Positions 25,981 to 34,824 of a DNA stretch of 64,000 nucleotides are shown one piece after another; positions within the stretch are counted from its first letter, which is position 1; each line of letters starts with the position of its first letter. Below the pieces are notes generated by a model that was not told the origin of the DNA, did not search any database, and saw only the letters and a list, made by a program, of their open reading frames with translations. A program made the position numbers and the translations under genes. The stretch comes from JBFWQM01 sp050249455 (GTDB lineage Bacteria; Pseudomonadota; Alphaproteobacteria; MPNO01; VGEU01). Where the stretch lies: contig JBFWQM010000001.1 in assembly GCA_050249455.1 (NCBI GenBank), positions 24,812-88,811 on the forward strand, in the 5' to 3' direction.

Positions 25981-26529
25981 GTGTCCGCGGTCGCGCCGCG
26001 GGAGGAACGGCAAGGCGCCGCCTCCCGCGCGCTGGTCCTCGTCCTGTCGGCGCTCAACGGCCTCGGCACGCTGTGGGTGCTGCTGCTGCTGGTGCTGATC
26101 AACGCTGACGTCGTGTCGCGCAACCTGTTCAACGCCCCGATCGACGGGGTGATCGAGATCATCGAGCTGTCGCTGGTCGCCATCGTCTTCCTGCAGCTGG
26201 GCGACGCGACGCGGCGCGGCCGGCTGACCCGCTCCGACAGCTTCCTCGCGCTCCTGATGGCGCGATCGCCGCGCGCCGGCCGCATGCTCGCGGCCGCCTT
26301 CGACCTGCTGGGCGCGACGTTCATGGCTATCATCCTGTACGGGACGTGGCCGCTGTTCCTCGACGCGGCGCAGAAGGGGCATTACGTCGGCAACGCCGGC
26401 GTGTTCACCGCGCCGACTTGGCCGATCAAGCTCATCATGATGATCGGCTGCGTGATGACGATCCTGCAGTTCGCGTCGGTCGCCTGGCGGCTGATGCGTG
26501 GCGTGGAGGGCCGGCATGGGGCCGCTTGA
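25981..26529 (+). CDS. TRAP transporter small permease (DctQ type)
   Basis: A 182-residue membrane protein with four hydrophobic helices. The DVVSRNLFNAPIDGVIEIIELSLVAIVFLQLG segment with the NxF-x-x-P pattern and conserved Glu residues is diagnostic of DctQ. The start is GTG 25981, 19 bp after the receptor stop. The final codons overlap the large-permease start by 14 bp, indicating translational coupling. Confidence 0.9.
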   Translation: MSAVAPREERQGAASRALVLVLSALNGLGTLWVLLLLVLINADVVSRNLFNAPIDGVIEIIELSLVAIVFLQLGDATRRGRLTRSDSFLALLMARSPRAGRMLAAAFDLLGATFMAIILYGTWPLFLDAAQKGHYVGNAGVFTAPTWPIKLIMMIGCVMTILQFASVAWRLMRGVEGRHGAA

Positions 26530-27838
26530 GATCAGCCTCGCGTCGATCATCGTCATCATTGTCCTGATCTATTCCGGCCTCTACATCGCGGTCGCGCTCG
26601 GCCTGGTGTCGTTCGTCGGCGTCTGGATCATGCGCGGCAACATCGACCTGCCGGTCAACCTGCTGGCGCTCGCCGCCGCCGATACGGTGTCGCACGAGGT
26701 GTTCGCCGCCGTGCCGCTGTTCGCGCTGATGGGATTGTTCGTCAGCCGCGCCGGCATCGGCGCCGACATCTATCGGGTCGCCAACTTCGTGTTCTTCCAC
26801 ATCCGCGGCGGGCTGGGGATCGCCACGGTGGCGGCGAACGCGGTGTTCGCCTCGATCACCGGCTCGTCGATCGCCTCGGCGTCGGTGTTCACCCGGGTCT
26901 CGGTCCCGGAGATGCGGCGGTTCAACTACGGCACGCGGTTCTCGCTCGGCGTCGTCGCCGGCAGCTCGGTGCTCGGCATGCTGATCCCGCCCAGCGTGAT
27001 GATGATCATCTACGGCATCGTCACCGAGCAGTCGATCGGCCACCTGTTCATCGCCGGGATCATCCCGGGCCTCGTGCTGGCGGCCGCCTACAGCGTCGCC
27101 ATCGTCGGCATGGCCTATGCCTTCCCGCAATTCGTCGGCGGACGGCGCGAGGCCGCGGCGGACGGCGGCGACGGCTGGGCGCCGCTGTCGGCGTGGGACG
27201 TGGCGGTCAACCTGTTCCCGGTCGGCCTCCTGGTCGTCGTCGTGCTGGGCGGCATCTACGGCGGCATCGTGACGCCGACCGAGGCGGGCGCCGCCGGCGC
27301 GGCGCTGGCGCTCCTGATCGCGCTGGCGCGGCGGCGGCTCGACTGGCGCGGGTTCTGGGAGTGCCTGGTCGAGACCGGCTACATCACCTCGACCATCCTG
27401 TTCCTGATCATCGCCGCCTCGATCTACAGCCGCATGCTCGGCATCGCCGGGCTGCCGACGATGTTCGGGGCGTGGCTGGAAGGCCTCGACCTCGACCTCG
27501 TGACGGTGATGGTGTTCTACGTGATCCTCTTGATTATCCTCGGCACCATCATCGACACCGCCTCGATCATCCTGGTCGTGGTGCCGCTGTTCATGCCGGC
27601 GCTGGAGCCGTTCAACATCAACCTGATATGGTTCGGCGTGGTCACCGTGATCGGGGCGGAGATCGGGCTCCTCACCCCGCCGTTCGGCATCTCGTGCTTC
27701 GTGATCAAGAGCACGCTCGACGATCCGTCGATCAAGCTCGGCGACATCTTCTACGGCGCGCTGCCGTTCGCGGCGATCATGCTGGCGGTGCTGATCCTGA
27801 TCATCGCCTACCCGCAGCTCAGCCTCGCGCTGCTGTGA
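26516..27838 (+). CDS. TRAP transporter large permease (DctM type)
   Basis: A 440-residue membrane protein, the transport subunit of the DctPQM system, which couples ligand import to a Na+ or H+ gradient. The SITGSSIASASVFTRVSVPEM and GSSVLGMLIPPSVMMIIYGI blocks, GGIVTPTEAGAAGA and LLTPPFGISCFVIKS are standard DctM signatures. ATG 26516 lies within the end of dctQ. Its last 20 bp overlap the convergent cupin gene. Confidence 0.94.
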   Translation: MGPLEISLASIIVIIVLIYSGLYIAVALGLVSFVGVWIMRGNIDLPVNLLALAAADTVSHEVFAAVPLFALMGLFVSRAGIGADIYRVANFVFFHIRGGLGIATVAANAVFASITGSSIASASVFTRVSVPEMRRFNYGTRFSLGVVAGSSVLGMLIPPSVMMIIYGIVTEQSIGHLFIAGIIPGLVLAAAYSVAIVGMAYAFPQFVGGRREAAADGGDGWAPLSAWDVAVNLFPVGLLVVVVLGGIYGGIVTPTEAGAAGAALALLIALARRRLDWRGFWECLVETGYITSTILFLIIAASIYSRMLGIAGLPTMFGAWLEGLDLDLVTVMVFYVILLIILGTIIDTASIILVVVPLFMPALEPFNINLIWFGVVTVIGAEIGLLTPPFGISCFVIKSTLDDPSIKLGDIFYGALPFAAIMLAVLILIIAYPQLSLALL

Positions 27839-28403
27839 CGCCGGCGTTGAACGTGACCCCCAGCTTCTCCAGCGTTCCCGGCGCCGCCGGGTCGATCGCG
27901 GCGACCGTCGCGCGCGTCGCCGGCGTGTAGTCCACGCCGTCGGCCTGGCTCAGGTCGCCCGACGCGATGATCTGCAGCATGCCCTCGCCGTCGCCGACGT
28001 TGCGGAACGATCGGCACACGCCCGGCGGGATGGATATGGCGTCGAGCCGGCCCAGCACGACGCCTTCGGAGCCGTCGTCGTTCCAGCGGAACTCGAAGCG
28101 CCCCTCCATCACGGTGAACGTCTCGTAGCTGTGGTAGTGCGCGTGCAGCGATGCGCCCTGGCCGGCCGGGCAGATGGCGTAGGAGATGCGCATCTCCCCG
28201 GCGCCTGTGATCGGCGCCTGGCTGTTCATCGTCACCCCGCGGCCGCCGGCCATGCCGACCACCGGCAGGATGGTGCGCGCCCAGATCAGGTCGGTGGCGG
28301 CCTGCGGCGCCACGTTGGCCGCCTGCGCCGGCAGCCGCTTCAGTTCGCCGTAGCGCGCGATCCGCGGCGCCATCTCCGCGGCGGTCATTCGTTCCGTCTT
28401 CAT
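27819..28403 (-). CDS. Cupin-domain protein
   Basis: A 194-residue protein with a single cupin barrel (about 65-160). The first cupin motif gives HAHYHSYETFTVMEGRFEFRW with His and Glu metal ligands; the second is near DAISIPPGVCRSFRNVGD. It could be a small-molecule dioxygenase or ligand-binding protein linked to the transport and oxygenase genes. ATG 28403 is chosen over the longer frame from 28451. Its 3' end overlaps the convergent DctM gene by 20 bp, so its transcript is antisense to dctM. Confidence 0.82.
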   Translation of the reverse strand: MKTERMTAAEMAPRIARYGELKRLPAQAANVAPQAATDLIWARTILPVVGMAGGRGVTMNSQAPITGAGEMRISYAICPAGQGASLHAHYHSYETFTVMEGRFEFRWNDDGSEGVVLGRLDAISIPPGVCRSFRNVGDGEGMLQIIASGDLSQADGVDYTPATRATVAAIDPAAPGTLEKLGVTFNAGVTAARG

Positions 28404-28499
28404 GGGCGCGCTCTCCTTGTCGTGCCGGTGCGTCTGCGATGTTGACCGCAAGCCGGGCCGACGGCAATCCCGCGGTGCGGGCCTGCGCCAAGGTCCGAT

Positions 28500-28528
28500 T
28501 TGCCGGTGCGCGGACGCAGGTGCATTAT
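28500..28528 (+). promoter_or_regulatory. Possible promoter of binding-protein gene
   Basis: TTGCCG (28500-28505), 17 nt, CATTAT (28523-28528), between the divergent cupin and binding-protein genes. Predicted start is about 24 nt before the ATG, with a GGGGAGG ribosome-binding site in between. Confidence 0.35.
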
Positions 28529-28558
28529 CGGCTCATAAAAAGCCAGGGGGAGGCGGCG

Positions 28559-29614
28559 ATGAGCGACTGGCGGACGAACGCGATGGCGGCACTTGCGTGC
28601 GGGGCGGTGGCGATGGCGCAGCCGGCGGTCCACGCCGAAACGGTCGACGAACTCTACCAGAAGGCCAGGGCCGAGCAGGCGCTGGTCTTCTACAGCGGCG
28701 GGCCTGTGGCCCCCTACGAGCAGTGGGCCAAGGAATTCAAGGAGCGCTTCCCCGGGATCACCGTCTCGATCAGCGGCGGGTTCAGCAACGTGCTGAACGA
28801 AAAGATCAACCAGCAGCTTGCCGCCGGGAAGCTCGAGGTCGACCTGGCGATCCTGCAGACCGCGCAGGATTTCGTGGCATGGAAGAAGGTCGGCGCGCTG
28901 ATGCGCTTCGAGCCGGAAGGCATCGAAAAGGTCGACCCGCGCTTCCGCGACGCCGACGGCACGTTCACTGCAACCAGCGTGATCCTGCTGTCCTACGCCT
29001 ACAATCCCAAGCTGGTGGCCGCCGGCGACGTGCCCAAGGGCGCCCTCGAATTCCTCAAGCCGCAGTTCGCCGGCAAGGTCGTCGCCGCTTACCCGCACGA
29101 TGACGATGCGACGATGTTCGTGTTCCACGACATCGTGAAGAAGCATGGCTGGGACTACATGACGAAGTTCATGGCGACCAAGCCGACCTTCATCCAGGGC
29201 CATCTCGGCGTGCTGCGCAGCATCGCCGAGGGAAAGCATACCGTAACGTTCGATTCCACCAGCTCGACAACCGCCGGCCTCAAGGCCGCCGGCCAGCCGA
29301 TCGAATTCGCGTTCCCGGAATCGGAGATCATGCCGGTGTTCTACGTCACCGCGGGCATCTTCAAGGACGCGCCGCATCCCAATGCGGCGAAGCTCTTTCT
29401 CACTTGGTACCTGGCGAAGGAGCAGCAGAGCCGGCTCAGCTCGTACTCGCCGCGAACCGACGTGCCGCCGCCGGCCGGCCTGAAGCCCCTGTCGGCCCTG
29501 AACATCGACTATGGCTACCGCGACTTCGTAACCGACGAGGCGCTGATGGCCGACCTGCGCAAGCGCTTCGAGGCGTATACCGGGCCCGTCGTGAATCGCG
29601 GCGGCGTGCGCTGA
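28559..29614 (+). CDS. Extracellular solute-binding protein (Fe3+/thiamine ABC type), orphan
   Basis: A 351-residue periplasmic binding protein with a signal peptide (about 1-28, ending VHA). LVFYSGGPVAPYEQWAKEFKERFPGITV and the later VSISGGFSNVLNEKINQQLAAGKLEVDLAILQ segment fit the family of iron- and thiamine-type ABC receptors. No permease or ATPase lies on either side, so it either borrows a membrane complex encoded elsewhere or acts as a sensor. GGGGAGG before the ATG is a strong ribosome-binding site. Ligand unknown. Confidence 0.88.
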   Translation: MSDWRTNAMAALACGAVAMAQPAVHAETVDELYQKARAEQALVFYSGGPVAPYEQWAKEFKERFPGITVSISGGFSNVLNEKINQQLAAGKLEVDLAILQTAQDFVAWKKVGALMRFEPEGIEKVDPRFRDADGTFTATSVILLSYAYNPKLVAAGDVPKGALEFLKPQFAGKVVAAYPHDDDATMFVFHDIVKKHGWDYMTKFMATKPTFIQGHLGVLRSIAEGKHTVTFDSTSSTTAGLKAAGQPIEFAFPESEIMPVFYVTAGIFKDAPHPNAAKLFLTWYLAKEQQSRLSSYSPRTDVPPPAGLKPLSALNIDYGYRDFVTDEALMADLRKRFEAYTGPVVNRGGVR

Positions 29615-29640
29615 GGCGCCGGCGTCGCGCCGGTCGCGCG

Positions 29641-30942
29641 CTATCGCGCCCGGCTGCGCACCGATTCCGCCGCTGCTTCGGCCGGCGGCGTGACGCGGAC
29701 GGAGGTGATCTGGTTGCGCTGGCGGCGCAGCACCTCGAAGCGGAAGCCGTGGAAGATGAAGGTCTGGTTGACCTCCGGGATGATCCTGGCCTGGTGGATG
29801 ACCAGTCCGGCAACGGTCGCCGCGACGTCGTCGGGCAGGTCCCATTCGAACAGCCGGTTGAGGTCGCGCACGGTGACGCTGCCGTCCACCAGGTAGCTGC
29901 CGTCGCGCTGCGGGCGCACGCCGATCGGCACGATGTCGTGCTCGTCGGCGATGTCGCCGACGATCTCCTCCAATATGTCCTCCAGGGTCACGTGGCCCAT
30001 CAGCGAGCCGTATTCGTCCACCACCAGCGCAAAGTGCTCGCGCCGCTGGCGGAAGCTCTGGAGTTGGCGCAGGAGGGACGTCGATTCCGGGATGAACCAC
30101 GGCTCCGCCGCCATGCCGGCCACGTCCAGCGTCTCCACGCCGCCCTGGTGCGACCACACCGCGCGCAGCACCGCGCGCGCATGCAGCACGCCGATGATGT
30201 TGTCGGGGTCGTCGCGCCACAGCGGGATGCGGCTGTAGGGGCTCGCCACCACCTGCTCGACGATGGCGCGGGCGCCCAGGTCGGCGTCGATCGTCATCGT
30301 GTCGCGGCGATGGCGCATCACCTGCGCGACCCCGACCTCGTCCAGGTCGAGCACGCTGCGCAGCATCGCGCGCTCCTGGCGCACCGTCGCGCCTTCGCCG
30401 CGGTGCAGCTCGATCATGCCGCGCAGCTCCTCCGGCGTCGCCGCGAGCTCCTTCTCGGTGGCGATGCGCACGCCGAACAGGCCGAACACGCCGCGGATCG
30501 CCACCAGCAGCGTGTGCGTGACCGGCGACAGGAGGCGCACCAGCGGCCACAGCGGCCGCGACGCCGCTAGCGCGACCCCGTCGGAATGATGCAGGGCGTA
30601 GGTCTTCGGCATCACCTCGCCGAACACCAGGATCAGCAGGGTCATCGCGATCGTCGCGTAGACCACCCCGGCGTCGCCGAACATCTGGATCAGCGCGCTG
30701 GTCGCCAGCGCCGAGGCCAGGATGTTGACCGCGTTGTTGCCCAGCAGGATCGCGCCGATCACCCGCTCGCGATGCTCGCTCAGCCGGTTGACCAGCCTCG
30801 CGCGGCGGTTGCCGGCGCGCTCGAGCTGGTACATCCGCGCCCGCGACGCGGCGGTGATCGCGGTCTCGGAGGCGGAGAAGAAGGCGCTGGCGCCGACCAG
30901 CAGCAGGACGGCGGCGACGGTGGCGATGGGAATGTCGTGCAT
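29641..30942 (-). CDS. CNNM/HlyC-CorC family transporter (CBS domains)
   Basis: A 433-residue membrane protein with an N-terminal DUF21 region of about four helices (1-190), a pair of CBS domains (about 205-335) and a C-terminal CorC_HlyC domain (about 345-425). SAFFSASETAITAASRARMYQLERAGN and GNNAVNILASALATSALI are the DUF21 hallmarks; EHFALVVDEYGSLMGHVTLEDILEEIVGDI marks the second CBS. Homologues are linked to Mg2+/Co2+ efflux or homeostasis. ATG 30942 is 22 bp after the aroB stop, forming an aroK-aroB-corC operon that is conserved in alphaproteobacteria. Confidence 0.93.
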   Translation of the reverse strand: MHDIPIATVAAVLLLVGASAFFSASETAITAASRARMYQLERAGNRRARLVNRLSEHRERVIGAILLGNNAVNILASALATSALIQMFGDAGVVYATIAMTLLILVFGEVMPKTYALHHSDGVALAASRPLWPLVRLLSPVTHTLLVAIRGVFGLFGVRIATEKELAATPEELRGMIELHRGEGATVRQERAMLRSVLDLDEVGVAQVMRHRRDTMTIDADLGARAIVEQVVASPYSRIPLWRDDPDNIIGVLHARAVLRAVWSHQGGVETLDVAGMAAEPWFIPESTSLLRQLQSFRQRREHFALVVDEYGSLMGHVTLEDILEEIVGDIADEHDIVPIGVRPQRDGSYLVDGSVTVRDLNRLFEWDLPDDVAATVAGLVIHQARIIPEVNQTFIFHGFRFEVLRRQRNQITSVRVTPPAEAAAESVRSRAR

Positions 30943-30964
30943 CTCGTCTCCGCGGTTGGGCGGA

Positions 30965-32080
30965 TCAGGCGGCGAGCGCGGCCCGCAGCAGCGCGGCGAC
31001 ATCGCCTTCGGCGACGTCCTGGGTCAGGTACGCCTGGCCAATGCCGCGCGCCAGCACGAAGGTGAGCCGGCCGTCCTGCACCTTCTTGTCCTGGCGCATG
31101 TGGTCGATCAGCGCCTCCGGCGCCGCGCGCGCCGCCGCGGTCCGCGCCGGCGCCGTCGGCAGGCCGACGGCCGACAGGTGGCGGCGCACCCGCGCGGCGT
31201 CCGCCGCCGGGCACAGCCCCAGCCGCGCCGACAGGTCGAACGCCAGCACCATGCCCAGCGCGACGCCCTCGCCGTGCAGCAGCGCGTCCCCGAACCCGGT
31301 CTCGGCCTCCAGCGCGTGCCCGAACGTATGGCCGAGGTTAAGCAGCGCGCGGCCCGCCGCCTCGCGCTCGTCGGCGCCGACGATGCGCGCCTTCGACGCG
31401 ACGCTGGTGACCACCGCGCGGCGCACCGCCGCCTCGTCGCCGCCGATCACGCTTTGTCCGGCGCGCTCCAGCCAGTCGAAGAATGGCGCGTCGTCGATCA
31501 GCCCGTACTTGGCGACCTCGGCGTAGCCGGCGCGCAGCTCGCGCGGCGGCAGGGTGCGCAGTACCTGGGTGTCGGCGAGCACCAGCCGCGGCTGGTAGAA
31601 CGCGCCGACCAGGTTCTTGCCGTGGCGGGTGTCGATCGCGGTCTTGCCGCCGACCGAGCTGTCGACCTGCGCCAGCAGGGTCGTCGGCACCTGGATGAAG
31701 TCGATGCCGCGCAGGATGATGCTGGCGGCGAAGCCGGCCAGGTCGCCGATCACCCCGCCGCCCAGCGCGATCAGGGTCGACCGCCGCTCCGGCCGGGTGT
31801 CGAGGACCGCCTCCACCAAATGCTGCAGCCCGGCGAACGACTTCGCCTGCTCGCCCGGGGCGATCTCGATGACGTGCGTTTCCACCCCGGCGGCGGCGAG
31901 CGAGGCGCGGAACGGCGCCAAATGCAGCGCCGCGACGTTGCTGTCGGTGATCACGATCGCCGGCATCCGGCGCACGAACGGGCGGATCAGCGCGCCGGCC
32001 CGCGCGATCAGGTCGTTGCCGACCACGACGTCGTAGCTGCGCGGGCCCAGCTCGACGCGGATCGTCTCGGCCGCGCTCAC
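30965..32080 (-). CDS. aroB: 3-dehydroquinate synthase
   Basis: A 371-residue NAD- and metal-dependent enzyme that converts DAHP to 3-dehydroquinate, the second step of the shikimate pathway. GGGVIGDLAGFAASIILRGI, QVPTTLLAQVDSSVGGKTAID, the metal-binding HGEGVALGM and LLNLGHTFGHALE motifs are all intact. The start is GTG 32080, overlapping the aroK stop by four bases (GTGA), so the two are translationally coupled. Confidence 0.97.
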   Translation of the reverse strand: MSAAETIRVELGPRSYDVVVGNDLIARAGALIRPFVRRMPAIVITDSNVAALHLAPFRASLAAAGVETHVIEIAPGEQAKSFAGLQHLVEAVLDTRPERRSTLIALGGGVIGDLAGFAASIILRGIDFIQVPTTLLAQVDSSVGGKTAIDTRHGKNLVGAFYQPRLVLADTQVLRTLPPRELRAGYAEVAKYGLIDDAPFFDWLERAGQSVIGGDEAAVRRAVVTSVASKARIVGADEREAAGRALLNLGHTFGHALEAETGFGDALLHGEGVALGMVLAFDLSARLGLCPAADAARVRRHLSAVGLPTAPARTAAARAAPEALIDHMRQDKKVQDGRLTFVLARGIGQAYLTQDVAEGDVAALLRAALAA

Positions 32081-32634
32081 GTCGCCGCCTCGGTGCGCGC
32101 GGCGTGGTCGCGCAGCGCCTCGATCACGCGGTCGACGGTGGCGTCCGGCGGCTCGCGCGTCCCGTCCACCACGAGGTCGGCCTCGGCATAGGCCGGATAG
32201 CGCTCGGCCATCAGCCGCTTCAGCACCTCGCGCGGGTCGCCCTTCTTGAGCAGCGGGCGGTTGTTGCGCCGCCCCACCCGGTTGAGCAGCAGGTCGAGGT
32301 CGGCGCGCAGCCAGATCGACGTCGCGTGCGCCTTCACCGCGGCGCGGGTCTCCTGGTCCATGAACGCGCCGCCGCCGGTGGCGATCACCTTCACCGGCCC
32401 GCTCAGCAGCCGCGCGATCACCCGGCGCTCGACGTCGCGGAACGCCGGCTCGCCGTAGATCACGAAAATGTCCTCGATGGAACAGCCGGCCGCCGCCTCG
32501 ATCTCGGTGTCGGCGTCGGCGAATTCGAGCCCCAGCCGCTCGGCCAGGCGCGCGCCGATGCAGGTCTTGCCGGCGCCCATCAGGCCGACCAGCACGACCG
32601 GGCGCAATATCGGCGGGTTCGGGGCCGGGGACAT
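32077..32634 (-). CDS. aroK: Shikimate kinase
   Basis: A 185-residue P-loop kinase that phosphorylates shikimate. Walker A is GLMGAGKTCIG; the shikimate site DADTEIEAAAG and the GGGAFMDQETR block and LID-region RNNRPLL are present. ATG 32634 gives a normal length with a short N-terminal extension. First gene of the aroK-aroB-corC unit, divergent from the xerD-accA side with a 204-bp gap. Confidence 0.96.
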   Translation of the reverse strand: MSPAPNPPILRPVVLVGLMGAGKTCIGARLAERLGLEFADADTEIEAAAGCSIEDIFVIYGEPAFRDVERRVIARLLSGPVKVIATGGGAFMDQETRAAVKAHATSIWLRADLDLLLNRVGRRNNRPLLKKGDPREVLKRLMAERYPAYAEADLVVDGTREPPDATVDRVIEALRDHAARTEAAT

Positions 32635-32683
32635 CGCGTCGTCAGGACCAGTGGACCGGGCCGGTTTCGCAGGGCCAGTGTCG

Positions 32684-32712
32684 TTGAACGGAATCAGGCC
32701 GGCCGCTACACT
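32684..32712 (+). promoter_or_regulatory. Predicted promoter of the xerD-accA side operon
   Basis: TTGAAC (32684-32689), 17 nt, TACACT (32707-32712). It faces the small membrane protein gene at 32839 and the genes after it. Confidence 0.45.
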
Positions 32713-32838
32713 GCGGCCGCACCACGGGTCATGCCCGGGGCCGAAAATATAGGACGATTCACCGGCCGTGTCGCCCCTCTTTCGGCCCGATCCCCCCGCC
32801 GGCCCGGGTGGCGAACGGCCGGGTTGCCGGAGTCCGAC

Positions 32839-32979
32839 ATGATGAAGTTTACGGCGATGGTCGTCGTCGTCGCGGTCGTGGCGCTGCTCGGCGGGCTGGT
32901 GTTCCTGTCGATGTGGGACATCCCGCCGCCGTCGAAGCAGGTGGAGAAGGTCATCCCGAATGACCGCTTCCAGCGCTAG
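32839..32979 (+). CDS. Small single-pass membrane protein, 46 aa
   Basis: A 46-residue peptide with one hydrophobic helix (about 5-25) and a short exposed tail starting WDIPPPSKQVEKVIP. The tail is Pro/Lys/Glu-rich and ends with NDRFQR. I recall similar short proteins with a WDIPPP-like tail near aroK and xerD in other alphaproteobacteria, but no function. It follows a promoter and its last 20 bp overlap the next gene's start, which supports real translation. A second ATG at 32842 is equally possible. Confidence 0.7.
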   Translation: MMKFTAMVVVVAVVALLGGLVFLSMWDIPPPSKQVEKVIPNDRFQR

Positions 32980-34822
32980 GCGACCCGGCGCGGCGCGCGC
33001 GGCATTGGCCGCGGCGGCGTTTGCGGCCGGTCTTCTCGGCGCGGCGGCCGCAGCGCAGGACGCGCCGGGGCCGCCCGTTCGGCTGGTGCCGGCCCGGCCC
33101 GGCGCCGCGCCCGCGCCTCCGGCCGCCGCGGCGCCGGCGCCGACGGTCACCCCGCGCGCGGCGCCCCCGGACGGGCCGGCTGCCGCGTCTTCGCCCGCCC
33201 GCCCCGGCCGCAGCATCGAAGCGGTGCCGCTCGGCGCGCCCGACCCGGATTCGGTCGGCACGCTTGACACCGCCCAGGGCGGCTTCGGCGTCGACATGTG
33301 GGCCGAAACCGACCGCGCGGTGGTGGAGGCGCTGCTGCCGGCGCTGCCCGAGGCCTCCTCGCGCGCCGCCGCGGCGATGGCCCGCCGGCTCCTGCTCAGC
33401 CGCGCTGTCGCGCCCGCGGGCGCGCGGGGCGACGGCGTGCCCGCGGGCGCGCGGGGCGAAAGCCTGCTCGCGCTGCGCGCCGAGCGGCTGATCGCGATGG
33501 CCGACGCCCGGGGCGCCGCGGCGCTGCTCGCCGCCGCGCCGCGCAGCGACGACGAGCGGCTGTCGCTGGCCGAGGCGGAGGCGCTGTTCCTCGCCAAGGA
33601 CGAGAACGCCGCCTGCGCGCGGGTGCGCGCCGCGCCGCGCAGCTTCGCCAGCCCCTATTGGCAGCAGGCCGACGCGTTCTGCCTGGCGCTGACCGGCGAC
33701 CATGCGCGCGCCGCGCTGAGCGCCAGCGTGCTGCGCGAACGCAGCCGCGAGGTGCCGGAAGGGTTCTTCGCCCTGATCGAGGCGCTGGGCGGCGACAAGC
33801 GGGTGGAAGTCGGGAAGCTGGAGCCGCCGCGCGCGCTGTACGGCGCGATGCTGCGCGCCGCCGCGGTGAAGCCGCCGCGCGCGCTGGCGGAAAGCAGGTC
33901 GCCGCTGCTGCTGCGTGCGGTCGCCGAAAGCGCCGCCGCCGATCCCGAGCAGCGGCTGGAGGCGGCGGAGCGCGCGGCGCGCCTGGGCATCCTGTCGCCG
34001 GAAGAGCTGGTCGCCGCCTACGAGGCGGTGACGCTCGATGCCAACGAGATGGCCGATCCGCTGACCGCCGCGGCGCGCAAGTGGGGGCCGCGGGCGCGTG
34101 CGCTGCTGCTGCGCGCGGTGTCGGTGCAGGTCACCCCGCAGGCCAAGGCGAGCCTGCTCAAGGCGGCGCTCGACCTCGCGCGCGGGCGCGACGGCCGCGA
34201 CGTCCTGCTGCTCGGCGCCGGCGTCGGGCTGCGCGGCCTGCGGCCCGAGCAGTCGGTGGCGCCGGTCGCGGCGGATGCGGCGCGCGCGCTGATGCTCGGC
34301 GGACGCATCGACGACGCGCTCGCATGGGTGCGCCTGGCGCGTGACGGCGCGCGCTTCGACCGCGACGTCGCCGCGGCGTGGCAGGCTTTGGTGCCGCTGG
34401 TGCTGATCGCCGAGCCCGACGACGACCCGGTGGGCGACAAGGCGACGATCGATCGCGCCCTGGCGCTGCCGGCGGATGCGGACGCCGCGGCCGTGCGCCG
34501 GCAATTCCTGCGGCTCGCCGCGCTCGACGGCTTCGAGCGCGCGATCGGCACGCCGCGCTGGCTGGCGCTCAGCCGCGCCATGCGCGCCGCCCCGGTTGCC
34601 GCGCTCGCCGATCCGGCGCTGCTGCTGGCGCTGCGCGAGGCGGCCGCCGAAGGCAGGGTCGGCGAAACCGTCCTGCTCGCGCTGGTCGTGCTCGGCGGCG
34701 ACGGCGCGGCCGCGGTGCAGCCGCCGACGCTCAACGCCGTCGTCGCGGCGCTGCGCACCGCCGGACTCGAGGCGGAGGCGCAGGCGATCGCCCTCGAAAC
34801 GATGATCCTGGCCGGCGACTAG
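32960..34822 (+). CDS. Exported Ala-rich helical protein of unknown function
   Basis: A 620-residue protein with a signal peptide (about 1-33, ending AAAA), a Pro/Ala-rich low-complexity stretch (about 35-85) and a long, probably all-helical region (about 105-620) made of short Ala/Leu/Arg-rich helices, possibly an alpha-solenoid. I do not recognise a family. A 27-bp-period tandem duplication (33412-33459) adds PAGARGD/E twice. It is translationally linked to the small membrane protein upstream, and xerD starts 2 bp after its stop. The exported location and linkage suggest an envelope role, which is only inference. Confidence 0.75.
   Translation: MTASSARRPGAARAALAAAAFAAGLLGAAAAAQDAPGPPVRLVPARPGAAPAPPAAAAPAPTVTPRAAPPDGPAAASSPARPGRSIEAVPLGAPDPDSVGTLDTAQGGFGVDMWAETDRAVVEALLPALPEASSRAAAAMARRLLLSRAVAPAGARGDGVPAGARGESLLALRAERLIAMADARGAAALLAAAPRSDDERLSLAEAEALFLAKDENAACARVRAAPRSFASPYWQQADAFCLALTGDHARAALSASVLRERSREVPEGFFALIEALGGDKRVEVGKLEPPRALYGAMLRAAAVKPPRALAESRSPLLLRAVAESAAADPEQRLEAAERAARLGILSPEELVAAYEAVTLDANEMADPLTAAARKWGPRARALLLRAVSVQVTPQAKASLLKAALDLARGRDGRDVLLLGAGVGLRGLRPEQSVAPVAADAARALMLGGRIDDALAWVRLARDGARFDRDVAAAWQALVPLVLIAEPDDDPVGDKATIDRALALPADADAAAVRRQFLRLAALDGFERAIGTPRWLALSRAMRAAPVAALADPALLLALREAAAEGRVGETVLLALVVLGGDGAAAVQPPTLNAVVAALRTAGLEAEAQAIALETMILAGD
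33412..33459 (+). repeat. In-frame 21-bp tandem duplication
   Basis: The 21-nt sequence beginning GCCCGCGGGCGCGCGG occurs at 33412-33432 and again at 33439-33459, 27 nt apart and in frame. It encodes PAGARG twice within the exported helical protein. Confidence 0.85.
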
Positions 34823-34824
34823 CG

